From Vicingus serpentipes (GTDB lineage: Bacteria; Bacteroidota; Bacteroidia; Flavobacteriales_E; Vicingaceae): DNA of 64,000 nt. The translations under genes were made by a program, and so were the position numbers. Below are positions 18,907 through 29,033 of the stretch, piece by piece. Below the pieces are notes generated by a model, which worked only from the letters and a program-made list of their open reading frames with translations, did not search any database and had not been told where the DNA came from. Position 1 is the first letter of the stretch. Every line of letters begins with the position of its first letter. The DNA lies in contig NZ_VOOS01000002.1 in NCBI RefSeq assembly GCF_007993035.1, positions 434,001 through 498,000 on the forward strand, written 5' to 3'.

Positions 18907-19662
18907 TTAAAATCTTACTGCTATATTTTTTCTACTTAATTCTTGTTTTAATTCTTTTATCTCCACCTCTTTAAAATGAAAGATACTTGCCGCAAGAGCA
19001 GCATCAACATTACTTTTTTCAAAACAATCTACAAAATGCAGAATATTTCCCGCCCCACCAGAAGCTATAATTGGAATATTAACTAAACTATTCATTTTTG
19101 CAAGAGCATCATTTGCAAAACCAGATTTAGTACCATCGTTATCCATCGAAGTAAAAAGTATTTCACCAGCACCTCTTCTCCCTACTTCTTTTGCCCATTT
19201 AAACAAATCAATCTCAGTAGGCACTTTTCCTCCAACTAAATGCACTTTCCATTCTCCATCAATTTGCTTAGCATCTATAGCTACAGCAATACATTGCGAG
19301 CCAAATTTATCAGCTAGTCGGTTTATTAAATCAGGATTTTTTACAGCTGCAGAATTGATAGAAACTTTATCTGCTCCTGCTTTTAGCAATAAGTCAACAT
19401 CTTCAACAGATGAAATTCCACCACCAACAGTAAAGGGAATATTTATTGATTCACCAACTCTTGATACTAATTCTAGAAGCGTTTTTCTTTTTTCTTCAGT
19501 CGCAGTAATATCTAAAAAAACCAGCTCATCAGCACCTTCTTTACTATAAATCTTAGCTAACTCCACAGGATCTCCAGCATCAATTAAATCAACAAAGTTG
19601 ACCCCCTTTACAGTTCTTCCATTTTTAATATCCAAACAAGGTATTATTCTTTTTGTCAACAT
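18907..19662 (-). CDS. hisF: Imidazole glycerol phosphate synthase, cyclase subunit
   Basis: Makes imidazole-glycerol phosphate and AICAR from PRFAR with ammonia from HisH. A (beta/alpha)8 barrel of 251 residues. Visible signatures: [19 protein letters not shown] with catalytic Asp11, [19 protein letters not shown] with the second catalytic Asp near residue 130, and IIASGGAGN. Three bases separate it from hisA upstream and from hisIE downstream. Confidence 0.98.
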   Translation of the reverse strand: MLTKRIIPCLDIKNGRTVKGVNFVDLIDAGDPVELAKIYSKEGADELVFLDITATEEKRKTLLELVSRVGESINIPFTVGGGISSVEDVDLLLKAGADKVSINSAAVKNPDLINRLADKFGSQCIAVAIDAKQIDGEWKVHLVGGKVPTEIDLFKWAKEVGRRGAGEILFTSMDNDGTKSGFANDALAKMNSLVNIPIIASGGAGNILHFVDCFEKSNVDAALAASIFHFKEVEIKELKQELSRKNIAVRF

Positions 19663-19665
19663 GGT

Positions 19666-20394
19666 TTAATTATTATTAATAATAAATTTCTCTAATTCTT
19701 TCAAGGTTATTCTACCCTCATAAATAGCTTTACCTATTATCGCCCCATATATTTTTTTCTCCCACAAAGCATCTAAATCAGCTATAGAAGCAACTCCTCC
19801 ACTTGCTACTAAATTTAAATCAGGGAATTCGCTCATCATTTCTTGATATAACTCAAGAGAAGTTCCTTCTAACATACCATCTTTGGCTATATCAGTGCAT
19901 ATTACAGTATTTACCCCTAAATCTTTATAACTTTCTATAAATGGAAACAAATCTAGCTTTGTTATCTCTTGCCATCCACTTACAGCAATCATCCTATTTG
20001 AAACATCTGCTCCTAAAATAATTTTATCGGGACCGTATTTTTTTATCCAAGACTGAAACAATTTTGGGTTTTGCACAGCTATACTTCCTCCGGTAATTTG
20101 ATTAGCCCCAGCATTAAATGCAATTTCAACATCCTTGTCGGATTTTAAACCCCCTCCAAAATCAATTTTAAGTGATGTTTTAGACGCTATCACCTCTAAA
20201 ACCCCACTATTCACTATCTGACTAGATTTAGCTCCATCTAAATCAACTAAATGCAAATACTCTATTCCACTTGCTTCAAACTGTTTTGCAACTTCAAGAG
20301 GATTTTCATTATAAGTTACTTGCGTTGAATAATCTCCTTTTGTTAATCTAACACATTTTCCACCGATAATATCTATTGCTGGTATTATTTTCAT
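19666..20394 (-). CDS. hisA: ProFAR isomerase
   Basis: Amadori isomerase of histidine step 4, a TIM barrel of 242 residues related to His[21 protein letters not shown] carries catalytic Asp8; [15 protein letters not shown] carries the second catalytic Asp (~130); [16 protein letters not shown] is the phosphate-binding loop. Four bases separate it from hisH. Confidence 0.98.
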   Translation of the reverse strand: MKIIPAIDIIGGKCVRLTKGDYSTQVTYNENPLEVAKQFEASGIEYLHLVDLDGAKSSQIVNSGVLEVIASKTSLKIDFGGGLKSDKDVEIAFNAGANQITGGSIAVQNPKLFQSWIKKYGPDKIILGADVSNRMIAVSGWQEITKLDLFPFIESYKDLGVNTVICTDIAKDGMLEGTSLELYQEMMSEFPDLNLVASGGVASIADLDALWEKKIYGAIIGKAIYEGRITLKELEKFIINNN

Positions 20395-20398
20395 TTTT

Positions 20399-20980
20399 TT
20401 ATAATTCTAAAAAGTTTTTCAATATCTGTTCTCCTGCATCACCACTTTTTTCAGGATGAAACTGACAGCCGTAAAAATTATTTTTATTTATAGCTGAAGA
20501 ATAACAACCTCCATAATCTGCTTGAGCTATAGTTTCTTTTGCTAACGGAACGTAATAACTATGCACAAAATACATAAACTCTCCTTCCTCCACCTTATTA
20601 AACAAAGGAGTTTTTAAGTCTGATATATTATTCCATCCTATTTTGGGAATCTTATTTCCTTCCTTAAACTTCAACACATCCAAATCAAAAATACCCAAAC
20701 ACTTTGTCTCTCCTTCTTCTGAAAAATTACACATTAACTGCATACCCAAACAAACCCCTAACACAGGTTGCTTTAGCTGGGGAATTAATAAATCCAACCT
20801 TTGCTCCATTAACTGACACATTGCAGATTTAGCATGCCCTACACCTGGAAATATAACTTTATCAGCTCGTCTAATCTCTTCTTCATTACTACTAAGCTTA
20901 GCTTTAAACCCCAATCGCTTAAGTGCAAACATTACTGACTGAACGTTTCCTGCTCCATAATCTATTATTACTATTCTCAT
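20399..20980 (-). CDS. hisH: Imidazole glycerol phosphate synthase, glutaminase subunit
   Basis: Class I glutamine amidotransferase that feeds ammonia to HisF. 193 residues. Nucleophile Cys in GVCLGMQLM (~78), oxyanion-strand [10 protein letters not shown], and catalytic His-Glu in [10 protein letters not shown] (~173-182). Lies two bases after hisB. Confidence 0.98.
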   Translation of the reverse strand: MRIVIIDYGAGNVQSVMFALKRLGFKAKLSSNEEEIRRADKVIFPGVGHAKSAMCQLMEQRLDLLIPQLKQPVLGVCLGMQLMCNFSEEGETKCLGIFDLDVLKFKEGNKIPKIGWNNISDLKTPLFNKVEEGEFMYFVHSYYVPLAKETIAQADYGGCYSSAINKNNFYGCQFHPEKSGDAGEQILKNFLEL

Positions 20981-20982
20981 AA

Positions 20983-22095
20983 CTACAAAACACCTTTAGT
21001 TGACGGTAACTGCATATTATTTACATCTCTCTTTTTTGCCATTTTAATTGCTTTTGCAAAAGCTTTAAAAATAGCTTCAATTTTATGATGCTCATTTACA
21101 CCCTCAGCCTTTACATTCAAGTTACATTTAGCTCCATCAGTAAATGATTTAAAAAAGTGAAAAAACATTTCTGTTGGCATTTTGCCTACCATCTCTCTTT
21201 TAAATTCAGCCTCCCATTCCAACCAATTTCTACCCCCAAAATCAATTGCGACCTGAGCCAAGCAATCATCCATAGGTAAGCAAAACCCATAGCGTTCAAT
21301 TCCTAGTTTATTGAACAACGCTTTATTAAACACTTCTCCTAAAGCGATTGCAGTATCTTCAATAGTATGATGTTCATCTACCTCTAAATCTCCCTTTACC
21401 TTAACCGTTAAATCTAGATTGCCATGCCTTGAAATTTGCTCTAACATGTGATCAAAAAACACAATTCCTGTTGATATATCTGAAACACCCTTCCCGTCAA
21501 GGTTTAATCGAATTAAAATATCTGTTTCATTGGTTTTCCTTGAAACTTCAGCTGTTCTATCTGCTAATTTTAAAAACTCATAAACCACTCTCCAACTATC
21601 TGTTTTCAATACTTCAACATCTTTCTTATTGTAATTTAAAATCTCATCGTTACTTAATAATATTCCTTTTGCTCCTAAATTATCTGCCAACTCAATATCT
21701 GTTAATCGATCGCCAATCACAAAAGAATTTTTTAAATCATAGCTCCCATTCATATAGGAAGTAAGCATTCCTGTCTTAGGCTTTCTTGTTGATGCATTAT
21801 CTGCAGGAAATGATTTATCAATCAACACTTCTTTAAAACAAACCCCCTCATTTTCAAAAGCTTCAACAACCTTGTTTTGAGCTGGCCAAAAGGTTTCTTC
21901 TGGAAAAGAACTAGTCCCTAATCCATCTTGATTAGTAACCATAACCAATTCAAAATCCAACTCTTCTGCAATTCTACTCAACCACCTAAAAGCCCCTGGG
22001 TAAAACTCTAATTTTTCCAAACTATCTAACTGATAATCAACAGGCGGTTCAATAACTATAGTTCCATCTCTATCAATAAATAATACCTTTTTCAT
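20983..22095 (-). CDS. hisB: Bifunctional histidinol-phosphatase / imidazoleglycerol-phosphate dehydratase
   Basis: Fused enzyme for histidine steps 6 and 8. HAD-type phosphatase at residues 1-~165 ([11 protein letters not shown] with nucleophile Asp, [19 protein letters not shown]) and dehydratase at ~175-370 ([52 protein letters not shown]). Length 370, similar to the E. coli fusion (355). The typical zinc-loop cysteines of the E. coli phosphatase half are not evident; the corresponding region reads [16 protein letters not shown]. Four bases separate it from hisC. Confidence 0.97.
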   Translation of the reverse strand: MKKVLFIDRDGTIVIEPPVDYQLDSLEKLEFYPGAFRWLSRIAEELDFELVMVTNQDGLGTSSFPEETFWPAQNKVVEAFENEGVCFKEVLIDKSFPADNASTRKPKTGMLTSYMNGSYDLKNSFVIGDRLTDIELADNLGAKGILLSNDEILNYNKKDVEVLKTDSWRVVYEFLKLADRTAEVSRKTNETDILIRLNLDGKGVSDISTGIVFFDHMLEQISRHGNLDLTVKVKGDLEVDEHHTIEDTAIALGEVFNKALFNKLGIERYGFCLPMDDCLAQVAIDFGGRNWLEWEAEFKREMVGKMPTEMFFHFFKSFTDGAKCNLNVKAEGVNEHHKIEAIFKAFAKAIKMAKKRDVNNMQLPSTKGVL

Positions 22096-22099
22096 AATC

Positions 22100-23128
22100 T
22101 CAACTATTTATTTTATTTAATGCATTTAACAATATTTCATTTTCTTGCTTTGTACCAATTGAAATACGAACACAGTCTTTACACAATTTCTCGTTGGTTC
22201 TATTTCTAATTATAATCTGCTGATTCACTAACTCATCATAAACCCAATTAGCATTTGTAGTTTTCACCAATAAAAAATTAGCTTCACTTGGATAAACTTT
22301 CTCAACATAGTTTAATTTCGATATCTCTTTAGAAAGATTTTCTCTCTCTTGAATAACTTCTCTCCTATAACCTAAATCAACATTTTCTAATAAATCAACT
22401 GCCTTTTGTTGTGTAAGCACATTTATATTATAAGGTGGTTTAATTCTATTTAAAACAGTTATCACATCCTTATTCGCAAAGCACATTCCCAACCTAATTC
22501 CAGCCATACCAAAATATTTTGAAAGTGTTTGTATAACAATTAATTGATTATATTTATTTAAACTTTTAATACAACTATTTTTAGTTGAAAAATCAATATA
22601 AGCTTCATCTACAACCACTAAACAATTTGTATTATTCAAAACCTTTTCTATTACATCTAACTCAATAGAATTACCCGTTGGATTATTAGGCGAACACAAA
22701 ATAATCAGTTTTGTATTTTTATTTGTTGCCGCAATAATTTTATCGGCATCTAAACTAAAATCTGATTCATAAAGCACCTCGTTTGCTAGAACATCATTTA
22801 AATTAGCTAACACCTTATACATTCCATAACTTGGAGCAGTAATTACAATATTCTCTTTTTTAGGCTCACAAAAAGCTCTAAACAACAAATCCAACACTTC
22901 ATCACTACCATTACCTAGCAAGATGTTCTCATGCAAAAGATGCTTTTGACTTGCAATTACTTCTTTTAATTTTCTTTGATAAGGATCTGGATACCGATTA
23001 ACACCATTTGAATATGGATTCTCATTTGCATCCAAAAAAAGTCCTTCAACCCCATCAAACTCATCTCTAGCTGAAGAATACGGCTTCATTGCCAACACAT
23101 TCTTCCTAACTAATTTATTAATATCCAT
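22100..23128 (-). CDS. hisC: Histidinol-phosphate aminotransferase
   Basis: PLP enzyme (fold type I) that transaminates imidazole-acetol phosphate. 342 residues. [15 protein letters not shown] for cofactor phosphate binding, [19 protein letters not shown] with the PLP-pyridine Asp, [15 protein letters not shown] with the Schiff-base Lys (~205), and a C-terminal [12 protein letters not shown]. Two bases separate it from hisD. Confidence 0.97.
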   Translation of the reverse strand: MDINKLVRKNVLAMKPYSSARDEFDGVEGLFLDANENPYSNGVNRYPDPYQRKLKEVIASQKHLLHENILLGNGSDEVLDLLFRAFCEPKKENIVITAPSYGMYKVLANLNDVLANEVLYESDFSLDADKIIAATNKNTKLIILCSPNNPTGNSIELDVIEKVLNNTNCLVVVDEAYIDFSTKNSCIKSLNKYNQLIVIQTLSKYFGMAGIRLGMCFANKDVITVLNRIKPPYNINVLTQQKAVDLLENVDLGYRREVIQERENLSKEISKLNYVEKVYPSEANFLLVKTTNANWVYDELVNQQIIIRNRTNEKLCKDCVRISIGTKQENEILLNALNKINS

Positions 23129-23130
23129 TT

Positions 23131-24438
23131 CTATTTATTTAATTCATTTAACCTAACAGTCACTGCATTTTTGTGTGCTTGCAGCAATTCTGCTTCTGCC
23201 ATTAACTCTATCGAACTTCCTAAATTCAGAATACCCTCTTTAGTAATTTTTTGAAAAGTAACTTTCTTTACAAAAGCATCCATATTCACCCCACTAAAAG
23301 ACCTTGAAAATCCATTAGTTGGCAAAGTATGATTAGTACCCGAAGCATAATCCCCTGCACTTTCTGGGGTGTAATTACCAATAAAAATAGACCCTGCATT
23401 TATAGTGTTTTCACAAAAATACACTTCATCTTCTACTGCTAAAATTAAATGTTCAGGTGCATATTCATTTACAAATTCTATAATTTTTTCCTTAGCACTA
23501 ATTACTATCAGCTTAGAGTTTAATAATGCTTGACTTGCAATTTCTTTTCTAGGCAACTCTTCCAATTGGGCTAACAGCTCTTTTTCTATATCATCTAACA
23601 ATATTTTGTTTGTAGCCACACAAACTACCTGACTATCAGCCCCATGCTCTGCCTGAGACAGCAAATCAGCTGCAACAAATTTTGGCACTGCTGAATCATC
23701 AGCAACAACTAAAAGCTCAGATGGCCCTGCCGGCATATCTATTGCAACACCACATCCAAAAGCTTCCATTTTTGCAGCTGTAACATATTGGTTTCCTGGT
23801 CCAAAAATTTTATAAACTTTTGGAATAGTCTCTGTTCCGTATGTCAAACCTGCTATAGCTTGTATGCCTCCTACTTTAAAAATTTGAGTTACTCCAACTA
23901 AATCAGCCGCATAAAGAATTTCATCAGCAATCTTTCCCTCTTTATTTGGGGGCGTACACAAAACAATTTCTTTACAGCCAGCTAAAACTGCCGGAACAGC
24001 TAACATCAAAACAGTGGAAAACAAAGGTGCTGACCCCCCAGGAATATACAAGCCCACTTTCTCAATTGCTCGAGATTCTTGCCAACACTTTACACCATTG
24101 GCAGTTTCGACAATTTGAGTATTTACAATTTGAGATCTGTGAAATTTTTCAATATTCGACTTCGCAACCAGAATTGCTTGCTTTAAATCAAGCCTCACAT
24201 TCTTAGAAGACTCTCTAACTTCTTCATCAGAAACTTTAAAATCATCCAATTTAACCTTATCAAAAAGAGCTGTATTTTTAATTATCGCTTCATCTCCATT
24301 CAACCTTACATCATTAAAAATTTCTTTTACCAATTGCGACAAATCCTCTTTTTTAACCTCAGGCCTATTTAATAATTCTTGCCAAATTATATTTTTTGGC
24401 TCAATGTATTTTTTTATTTTTAAACTACTTATAGTCAT
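23131..24438 (-). CDS. hisD: Histidinol dehydrogenase
   Basis: Zinc- and NAD-dependent enzyme for the last two oxidations of histidine synthesis. 435 residues, normal length. LYIPGGSAPLFSTVLMLAVP, GNQYVTAAK, the signature DMPAGPSELLVVADD, SQAEHGADSQ with zinc ligands Gln/His, EHLILA and SGTNHTLPT are all present. Follows hisG after 21 bp. Confidence 0.98.
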   Translation of the reverse strand: MTISSLKIKKYIEPKNIIWQELLNRPEVKKEDLSQLVKEIFNDVRLNGDEAIIKNTALFDKVKLDDFKVSDEEVRESSKNVRLDLKQAILVAKSNIEKFHRSQIVNTQIVETANGVKCWQESRAIEKVGLYIPGGSAPLFSTVLMLAVPAVLAGCKEIVLCTPPNKEGKIADEILYAADLVGVTQIFKVGGIQAIAGLTYGTETIPKVYKIFGPGNQYVTAAKMEAFGCGVAIDMPAGPSELLVVADDSAVPKFVAADLLSQAEHGADSQVVCVATNKILLDDIEKELLAQLEELPRKEIASQALLNSKLIVISAKEKIIEFVNEYAPEHLILAVEDEVYFCENTINAGSIFIGNYTPESAGDYASGTNHTLPTNGFSRSFSGVNMDAFVKKVTFQKITKEGILNLGSSIELMAEAELLQAHKNAVTVRLNELNK

Positions 24439-24459
24439 TACTTAAACTTTTTATTTAAA

Positions 24460-25317
24460 TTAAAATACCATTTTTTCAATTGGAACAATCAATATTCCTT
24501 CTGCTCCATTTAGCTTCAACTCATCAATCACCTCCCAAAATTTATCCTTATCAATAACTGAGTGCAAAGAACTCCACCCTTCTTCTGCCAAAGGTAAAAC
24601 TGTAGGGCTTTTTAAAACTGGCAAAATATTACTAATGGCTTCAATCTTATCATTTGGCGCATTTAACAAAATGTATTTTGATTTTCTCGCCCTTAACACA
24701 GACTGTATTCTAAATTGAAGCTTATTAAGAATTAGTTGATTTTCTTTTGAAATAACTGGAGATACTACCAAACAAGCTTCTGATTTTAAAATCACTTCTT
24801 TTTCTTCTAACCCATTTTTAAATAAAGTTGAACCAGAACTAACTAAATCACAAATCGCATCAGCTAAACCAATATTTGGAGCTATTTCTACTGATCCTGA
24901 TATTTCATGTAACTCAGCATTTACATTGTTTTCTTTTAAATACCTCATCAATGTATTAGGGTATGATGTTGCAATTTTTTTACCCTCAAGATTTTTTATA
25001 TTTGAATATAATACACCTTTAGGAGTTGCTATAGAAAGTCGGCATTTTGAAAACCCTAAATACTCAACCACATTTAATTTTGGATTTTTCTCTAAGATTG
25101 TATTTTCGCCTATTATAGCAACATCTACAACTCCATCAGCTAAATACTGAGGAATATCTGAATTTCTTAAAAATAAGACCTCTAATGGGAAGTTAGAAGC
25201 TGTAGCTTTTAATTGATCAATACCATTTTCAATTGATACACCACAGTCTTTTAAAAGCTGTATGGTATCTTCATTTAATCTTCCTGACTTTTGAATGGCA
25301 ATTTTTAGTTTACTCAT
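24460..25317 (-). CDS. hisG: ATP phosphoribosyltransferase (long form)
   Basis: First, rate-limiting enzyme of histidine biosynthesis, condensing ATP with PRPP and feedback-inhibited by histidine in long-form enzymes. 285 residues include the C-terminal ACT-like regulatory domain (~215-285, from LKSPTVLPL on), so no HisZ partner is needed. KIAIQKSGRLNEDTIQLL starts the catalytic domain; the PRPP loop is in GSVEIAPNIGLADAICDLVSSGST. First structural gene of the operon, 40 bp downstream of the attenuator terminator. Confidence 0.97.
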   Translation of the reverse strand: MSKLKIAIQKSGRLNEDTIQLLKDCGVSIENGIDQLKATASNFPLEVLFLRNSDIPQYLADGVVDVAIIGENTILEKNPKLNVVEYLGFSKCRLSIATPKGVLYSNIKNLEGKKIATSYPNTLMRYLKENNVNAELHEISGSVEIAPNIGLADAICDLVSSGSTLFKNGLEEKEVILKSEACLVVSPVISKENQLILNKLQFRIQSVLRARKSKYILLNAPNDKIEAISNILPVLKSPTVLPLAEEGWSSLHSVIDKDKFWEVIDELKLNGAEGILIVPIEKMVF

Positions 25318-25356
25318 TTTTTTATTTTTTTAAATCTGAGCAAACTTCAAGGAAAC

Positions 25357-25388
25357 AAAAAACCCGTCTGAATGCTCAGACGGGTTTT
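25357..25388 (-). terminator. hisL: his attenuator terminator
   Basis: Perfect 11-bp stem (25361-25371 with 25376-25386), loop of 4 nt, core CCCGTCTGA / TCAGACGGG. On the minus strand the stem is followed directly by six T (25357-25362 on the plus strand read as A). It lies between the His-rich leader peptide and hisG, in the position expected of an attenuator. Confidence 0.92.
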
Positions 25389-25440
25389 AGATATTTTTTA
25401 TTTAAAATTACATAATATCATTAACTCCTCGCCTGAGAGC
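25374..25440 (-). promoter_or_regulatory. Candidate antiterminator pairing in the his leader
   Basis: On the transcript, the 3' part of the leader ORF (25425-25440: GCUCUCAGGCGAGG) can pair with the left arm and loop of the terminator (25374-25384: CCCGUCUGAGC). I count 11 pairs (one G-U) with two small bulges. A ribosome stalled on the His codons (25445-25462) would leave this segment free and so prevent the terminator; a ribosome reaching the stop at 25421 would cover it. Confidence 0.65.
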
Positions 25441-25480
25441 AAGTATGAAAATGATGATGATGTAATTGAATAAATTTCAT
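25421..25480 (-). CDS. hisL: his operon leader peptide
   Basis: A 19-codon ORF, MKFIQLHHHHFHTCSQARS, with five His codons in six positions, ATG at 25480 and TAA at 25421-25423. It ends 35 bp before the attenuator stem and about 100 bp before hisG. His-tRNA shortage would stall the ribosome on the His run and favour the antiterminator. This is the classic design of proteobacterial his attenuators; here it is seen directly in the sequence upstream of a Bacteroidota his operon. Too short for normal gene finders. Confidence 0.9.
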   Translation of the reverse strand: MKFIQLHHHHFHTCSQARS

Positions 25481-25499
25481 TGTTATTGTTTTGTTGATG

Positions 25500-25507
25500 C
25501 AAATATA
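25500..25507 (-). promoter_or_regulatory. Probable -7 element of the his operon
   Basis: TATATTTG on the minus strand matches TAnnTTTG and would start transcription near 25494, about 14 nt before the leader ATG. The -33 element is poor: the nearest TTTG lies only 15 bp upstream, shorter than the usual 19. Confidence 0.45.
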
Positions 25508-25568
25508 TAAAATTATATTTCTCAAAAAAAATAATTTTATACTTATACAAAATTTAAGTTTAGAACTA

Positions 25569-27077
25569 TTAAAACTTCTTACTAAAACTAAAACTTAACT
25601 TACGCTCATAATCTTCTTGGAGCCATTTTAAATAGTTATCTGTACTCTTACAAATACAATAAGAATATAATCGAAGACGGTAAGCGATATCATCCTTAAG
25701 TAACTTAGCTAATTCTCTTGCTTCATTAGAGTCTTCACTATTTTCTAAACACATTTGTGAATGCTGTTCAATTGACCTTTCTAATACAACTTTAGGTCTC
25801 AGACCAGCCCTCATTACTTCTCGATATGTTTCTTCAATATCAAAATCAATATTTTCTGATTTGGAAAATTTCGCTCTAATCTCATCAGTCATCACATATT
25901 TAAACCTGCGTTCTATTTCTTCATCAATAACAATGTTTTGCAAATAAAAGTCAGGATTACGAAATATTTCATGCCAATCTATCTCTGCGTTCCAAGCTCC
26001 AAATCGAGCAACATTGTTTCCTAAATCAAGAATTGTAAATTTATCTTTATTTGGAAGTATACGAGATCCTCTTCCTATCATCTGAAAGTAAAGTGTTAAC
26101 GATTTTGTTGCTCTATTTAATATAATTGTTTCAACAGTAGGCTCATCAAATCCAGTTGTTAAAATACCTACTGAGGTTAATATTGCGTCATCTGTTTCTT
26201 TAAACCACTCTAATATCTCTTTTCGTTCAGCAGGTGTATTTTTATTATCTAGGTGCTTAATTTCATACCCAGCTTTAGTAAATGTATCATGAACATTTAA
26301 TGAAGTGTTTATTCCATTATTAAATATTAATGTTTTTTTGCCTACAGATTTCTCTTCGTAAGCATGTAACAACTTTTGAAGCATTGGATAATCGCCATAA
26401 AGTAAATCTGAAGAACGAACAGTATAATCACCATTTGCTCCAATTTTTAACGATGACAACCCTACATCATAACAAAATGTATCAGCTTTAGCCAAAAAAC
26501 CGTTTTCAACCAAATAAGGAATAGATTCACCAACAATAAGTTCATCATAATTCTCATACATTGGCAATTTAACATTGGAACTTAAAGGGGTTGCTGTAAC
26601 TCCAAGCAAAATACAATCCTTAAAATAATGAAATAGTTTTCTAAACGAATTGAAATGGGCCTCATCTATAATTACCATCCCAATATTTTCCAAATCAATT
26701 TTTTCATCTTGTAAACGATTATTTAATGTTTCAACCATCGCAACAAAACACATATAATCGTTTTGATCAGGTAATTCCTTTACTTTACTATTTATTATTT
26801 TATTCTCCACATCAAATCCATGAAGCATTTCAGATGTTTGATGATAAAGTTCAATTCGATGGGTAAGTATTAAAACTTTCTTTTGTTTTTTTTCAATAAA
26901 TCTTCTTGCTATTTCTGAGAAAATAACAGTTTTACCTCCACCAGTGGGCAATTGATAAAGTAAATTATGGTTTTCGGGAGCCCTATCTAGGGCATCAAAT
27001 ATTTTGTCTAATCCTTTTTTCTGATAATCATAAAGTTCTTTTTTTTGTTTCTTCATTAAGCTTACCTCGATCTCCAT
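25569..27077 (-). CDS. DEAD/DEAH-box SF2 helicase
   Basis: Stand-alone superfamily 2 helicase of the restriction-subunit/Ssl2-like kind. RecA1: motif I QLPTGGGKTVIF, Ia ILTHRIELYHQ, II VIIDEAHFNSF, III GVTATPLS. RecA2: ILTSVGILTTGFDEPTVETIIL (motif V) and FQMIGRGSRILP (motif VI). The C-terminal ~150 residues are helical and unrecognised. The frame opens with GTG at 27095, but a good promoter at 27097-27128 would start transcription near 27090, so I place the start at ATG 27077; ATG 27056 is also possible. Substrate (DNA or RNA) is unknown. Confidence 0.9.
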   Translation of the reverse strand: MEIEVSLMKKQKKELYDYQKKGLDKIFDALDRAPENHNLLYQLPTGGGKTVIFSEIARRFIEKKQKKVLILTHRIELYHQTSEMLHGFDVENKIINSKVKELPDQNDYMCFVAMVETLNNRLQDEKIDLENIGMVIIDEAHFNSFRKLFHYFKDCILLGVTATPLSSNVKLPMYENYDELIVGESIPYLVENGFLAKADTFCYDVGLSSLKIGANGDYTVRSSDLLYGDYPMLQKLLHAYEEKSVGKKTLIFNNGINTSLNVHDTFTKAGYEIKHLDNKNTPAERKEILEWFKETDDAILTSVGILTTGFDEPTVETIILNRATKSLTLYFQMIGRGSRILPNKDKFTILDLGNNVARFGAWNAEIDWHEIFRNPDFYLQNIVIDEEIERRFKYVMTDEIRAKFSKSENIDFDIEETYREVMRAGLRPKVVLERSIEQHSQMCLENSEDSNEARELAKLLKDDIAYRLRLYSYCICKSTDNYLKWLQEDYERKLSFSFSKKF

Positions 27078-27096
27078 ATTTGATTTAAAAAACACA

Positions 27097-27128
27097 CAAA
27101 GTTACGCGAAATAAAAGGGTTTATTAAA
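27097..27128 (-). promoter_or_regulatory. Promoter of the SF2 helicase gene
   Basis: TAACTTTG (minus strand, 27097-27104) is a full -7 match; TTTA at 27125-27128 is 20 bp upstream. Transcription from about 27090 rules out the GTG at 27095 as start codon. Confidence 0.6.
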
Positions 27129-27268
27129 TATATACTGAATTAATATTTTGTTTTAGTTTTATTATCTTCGTTATTTAGATTAGAATCATGTTAAATATAA
27201 TTTAGCCCTGTTTACTCAATGATTTAAACTAATATTTTTATATTTAACCTCCATTTAAAATACACAAC

Positions 27269-28954
27269 ATGGCAGACGCAAAATTTTTATCAGACATTGA
27301 AATAGCTCAAAAAAATGTTATGACTCACATCAAAGACATTGCAAGCAAACTTAGTATTGATGAGGACGATATAGAAATGTATGGAAAGTATAAAGCAAAA
27401 CTTCCTTTAACATTAATAGACCAATCTAAGATTAAAAAAAGTAATCTAATTTTAGTGACTGCACTTACTCCTACTCCTGCTGGAGAAGGAAAAACAACTA
27501 CTTCAATTGGTTTAACCGAGGGGTTAAATAAAATTGGGAAAAAAGCAACCGTTGTTTTAAGAGAACCTTCTTTAGGCCCCGTATTCGGAATTAAAGGTGG
27601 TGCTGCCGGTGGTGGCTATGCTCAAGTTGTTCCAATGGAAGATATTAATCTTCATTTTACAGGTGATTTTTCAGCTATTGAAAAAGCTAACAACTTGCTT
27701 TCTGCTCTTATAGATAACAATATCCAAAACAAAACTAATAACCTTGGTATTGACCCAAGAACAATTGTTTGGAAACGTGTAATGGACATGAATGATAGAT
27801 CTCTTAGAGATATTACAATTGGTTTAGGTGGAACTGCAAACGGTATACCTCGTGAAGATGGCTTTAATATAACACCTGCATCCGAGGTTATGGCAATTCT
27901 ATGCATGGCTCAAAGTTTTAAAGATCTAAAAGAAAAGTTGGGTAATATTTTTATTGGATTTACATTCGATAGAACACCAATTTATGCTAGAGACTTGAAA
28001 GCTGAAAATGCTATGGCTATTTTACTTAAAGATGCTATAAAACCAAACCTAGTTCAAACATTAGAAGGCAATCCTGCAATTATTCATGGTGGTCCTTTTG
28101 CAAATATTGCACAAGGAACAAATACTATACTTGCAACTAAAATGGGCTTATCAATTTCTGATTACGTTGTAACAGAAGCTGGTTTTGGTGCCGACCTAGG
28201 AGCTGAAAAGTTTTTAAATATTAAATGTGTTTCTGGAAATCTAAAACCAAAAGCACTAGTTTTAGTTGCTACCATTAGAGCTTTACGCCACCATGGAGGA
28301 GCTTCAAAAGAACAGTATAATGACCCCAACACAGAAAGAGTTTCTGCTGGTTTTGCTAACCTTGAAAAACATATTGAAAATTGTAAGAAGTTTGGACTAA
28401 ATCCAGTTGTGGCAATTAATGCATTTCCATCAGATAGTGATGACGAAATTCAATTAATACAACAAAAATGTGCTAAAATGAATGTTAAAGCAGTTTTAGC
28501 AAAAGGATTTGCAAACGGAGGAGAAGGGATGACAGATTTAGCAGAAGCAGTTGTTTCTGAAATTGAAGGTGGTAAAAATAAATTTACTCCTCTATACAAC
28601 TGGAACTTATCTATAAAAGAAAAAATTGAGCGTATAGCTAAAGAAATATATGGAGCTGATGGTGTTGACTACTCTAAACAAGCTATTCAAGATCTTAGAA
28701 AAATTGACACATTAGGTCTTCAAGGTCTTCCTGTTTGTATGGCAAAAACTCAAAAATCATTTTCTGACAATGAATCATTATTAGCTCGACCAACTGGATT
28801 TAGAATAAATGTTCGTGAATTCGAATTTGCTACAGGTGCAGGTTTTGTTATTCCTATTTTAGGTAAAATGATGCGTATGCCAGGACTTCCTGTAATTCCT
28901 GCTTCAGAACATATGTTTATTGATGATAATGGTAAAATTTCAGGCTTATCTTAA
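27269..28954 (+). CDS. fhs: Formate-tetrahydrofolate ligase
   Basis: ATP-dependent synthesis of 10-formyl-THF from formate, feeding one-carbon metabolism. 561 residues, normal length. P-loop TPTPAGEGKTTTSIGL (~65-80), EPSLGPVFGIKGGAAGGGYAQV (~98-119), GFDRT-like TFDRTPI, and FATGAGFVIPILGKMMRMPGLP near the C-terminus. Monocistronic, closed by a strong two-way terminator shared with the convergent universal stress gene. Confidence 0.98.
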   Translation: MADAKFLSDIEIAQKNVMTHIKDIASKLSIDEDDIEMYGKYKAKLPLTLIDQSKIKKSNLILVTALTPTPAGEGKTTTSIGLTEGLNKIGKKATVVLREPSLGPVFGIKGGAAGGGYAQVVPMEDINLHFTGDFSAIEKANNLLSALIDNNIQNKTNNLGIDPRTIVWKRVMDMNDRSLRDITIGLGGTANGIPREDGFNITPASEVMAILCMAQSFKDLKEKLGNIFIGFTFDRTPIYARDLKAENAMAILLKDAIKPNLVQTLEGNPAIIHGGPFANIAQGTNTILATKMGLSISDYVVTEAGFGADLGAEKFLNIKCVSGNLKPKALVLVATIRALRHHGGASKEQYNDPNTERVSAGFANLEKHIENCKKFGLNPVVAINAFPSDSDDEIQLIQQKCAKMNVKAVLAKGFANGGEGMTDLAEAVVSEIEGGKNKFTPLYNWNLSIKEKIERIAKEIYGADGVDYSKQAIQDLRKIDTLGLQGLPVCMAKTQKSFSDNESLLARPTGFRINVREFEFATGAGFVIPILGKMMRMPGLPVIPASEHMFIDDNGKISGLS

Positions 28955-28975
28955 TTAAACTTTAATATAAAAAGA

Positions 28976-29007
28976 AAAAACCTCAGAGCATATGTTCTGA
29001 GGTTTTT
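28976..29007. terminator. Bidirectional intrinsic terminator
   Basis: 12-bp stem AAAAACCTCAGA / TCTGAGGTTTTT with an 8-nt loop, A-rich before and T-rich after. It lies between the convergent fhs and universal stress protein genes and can serve both. Confidence 0.9.
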
Positions 29008-29033
29008 CTTTTATATATCATTATCAAATAAAC

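Noticed and set aside
23946-24206. Plus-strand reading frame of 86 codons within hisD
   Set aside because: Antisense shadow of a strongly conserved gene, no start context or protein features.
25233-25415. Plus-strand reading frame of 60 codons across the his attenuator
   Set aside because: Overlaps hisG start and terminator; sequence is hydrophobic filler and the opposite strand explains the region fully.
27147-27170. TTTG ... TATCTTCG as promoter for fhs
   Set aside because: Spacing is only 12 bp and the -7 has a mismatch; no credible promoter for fhs found in 27100-27268.
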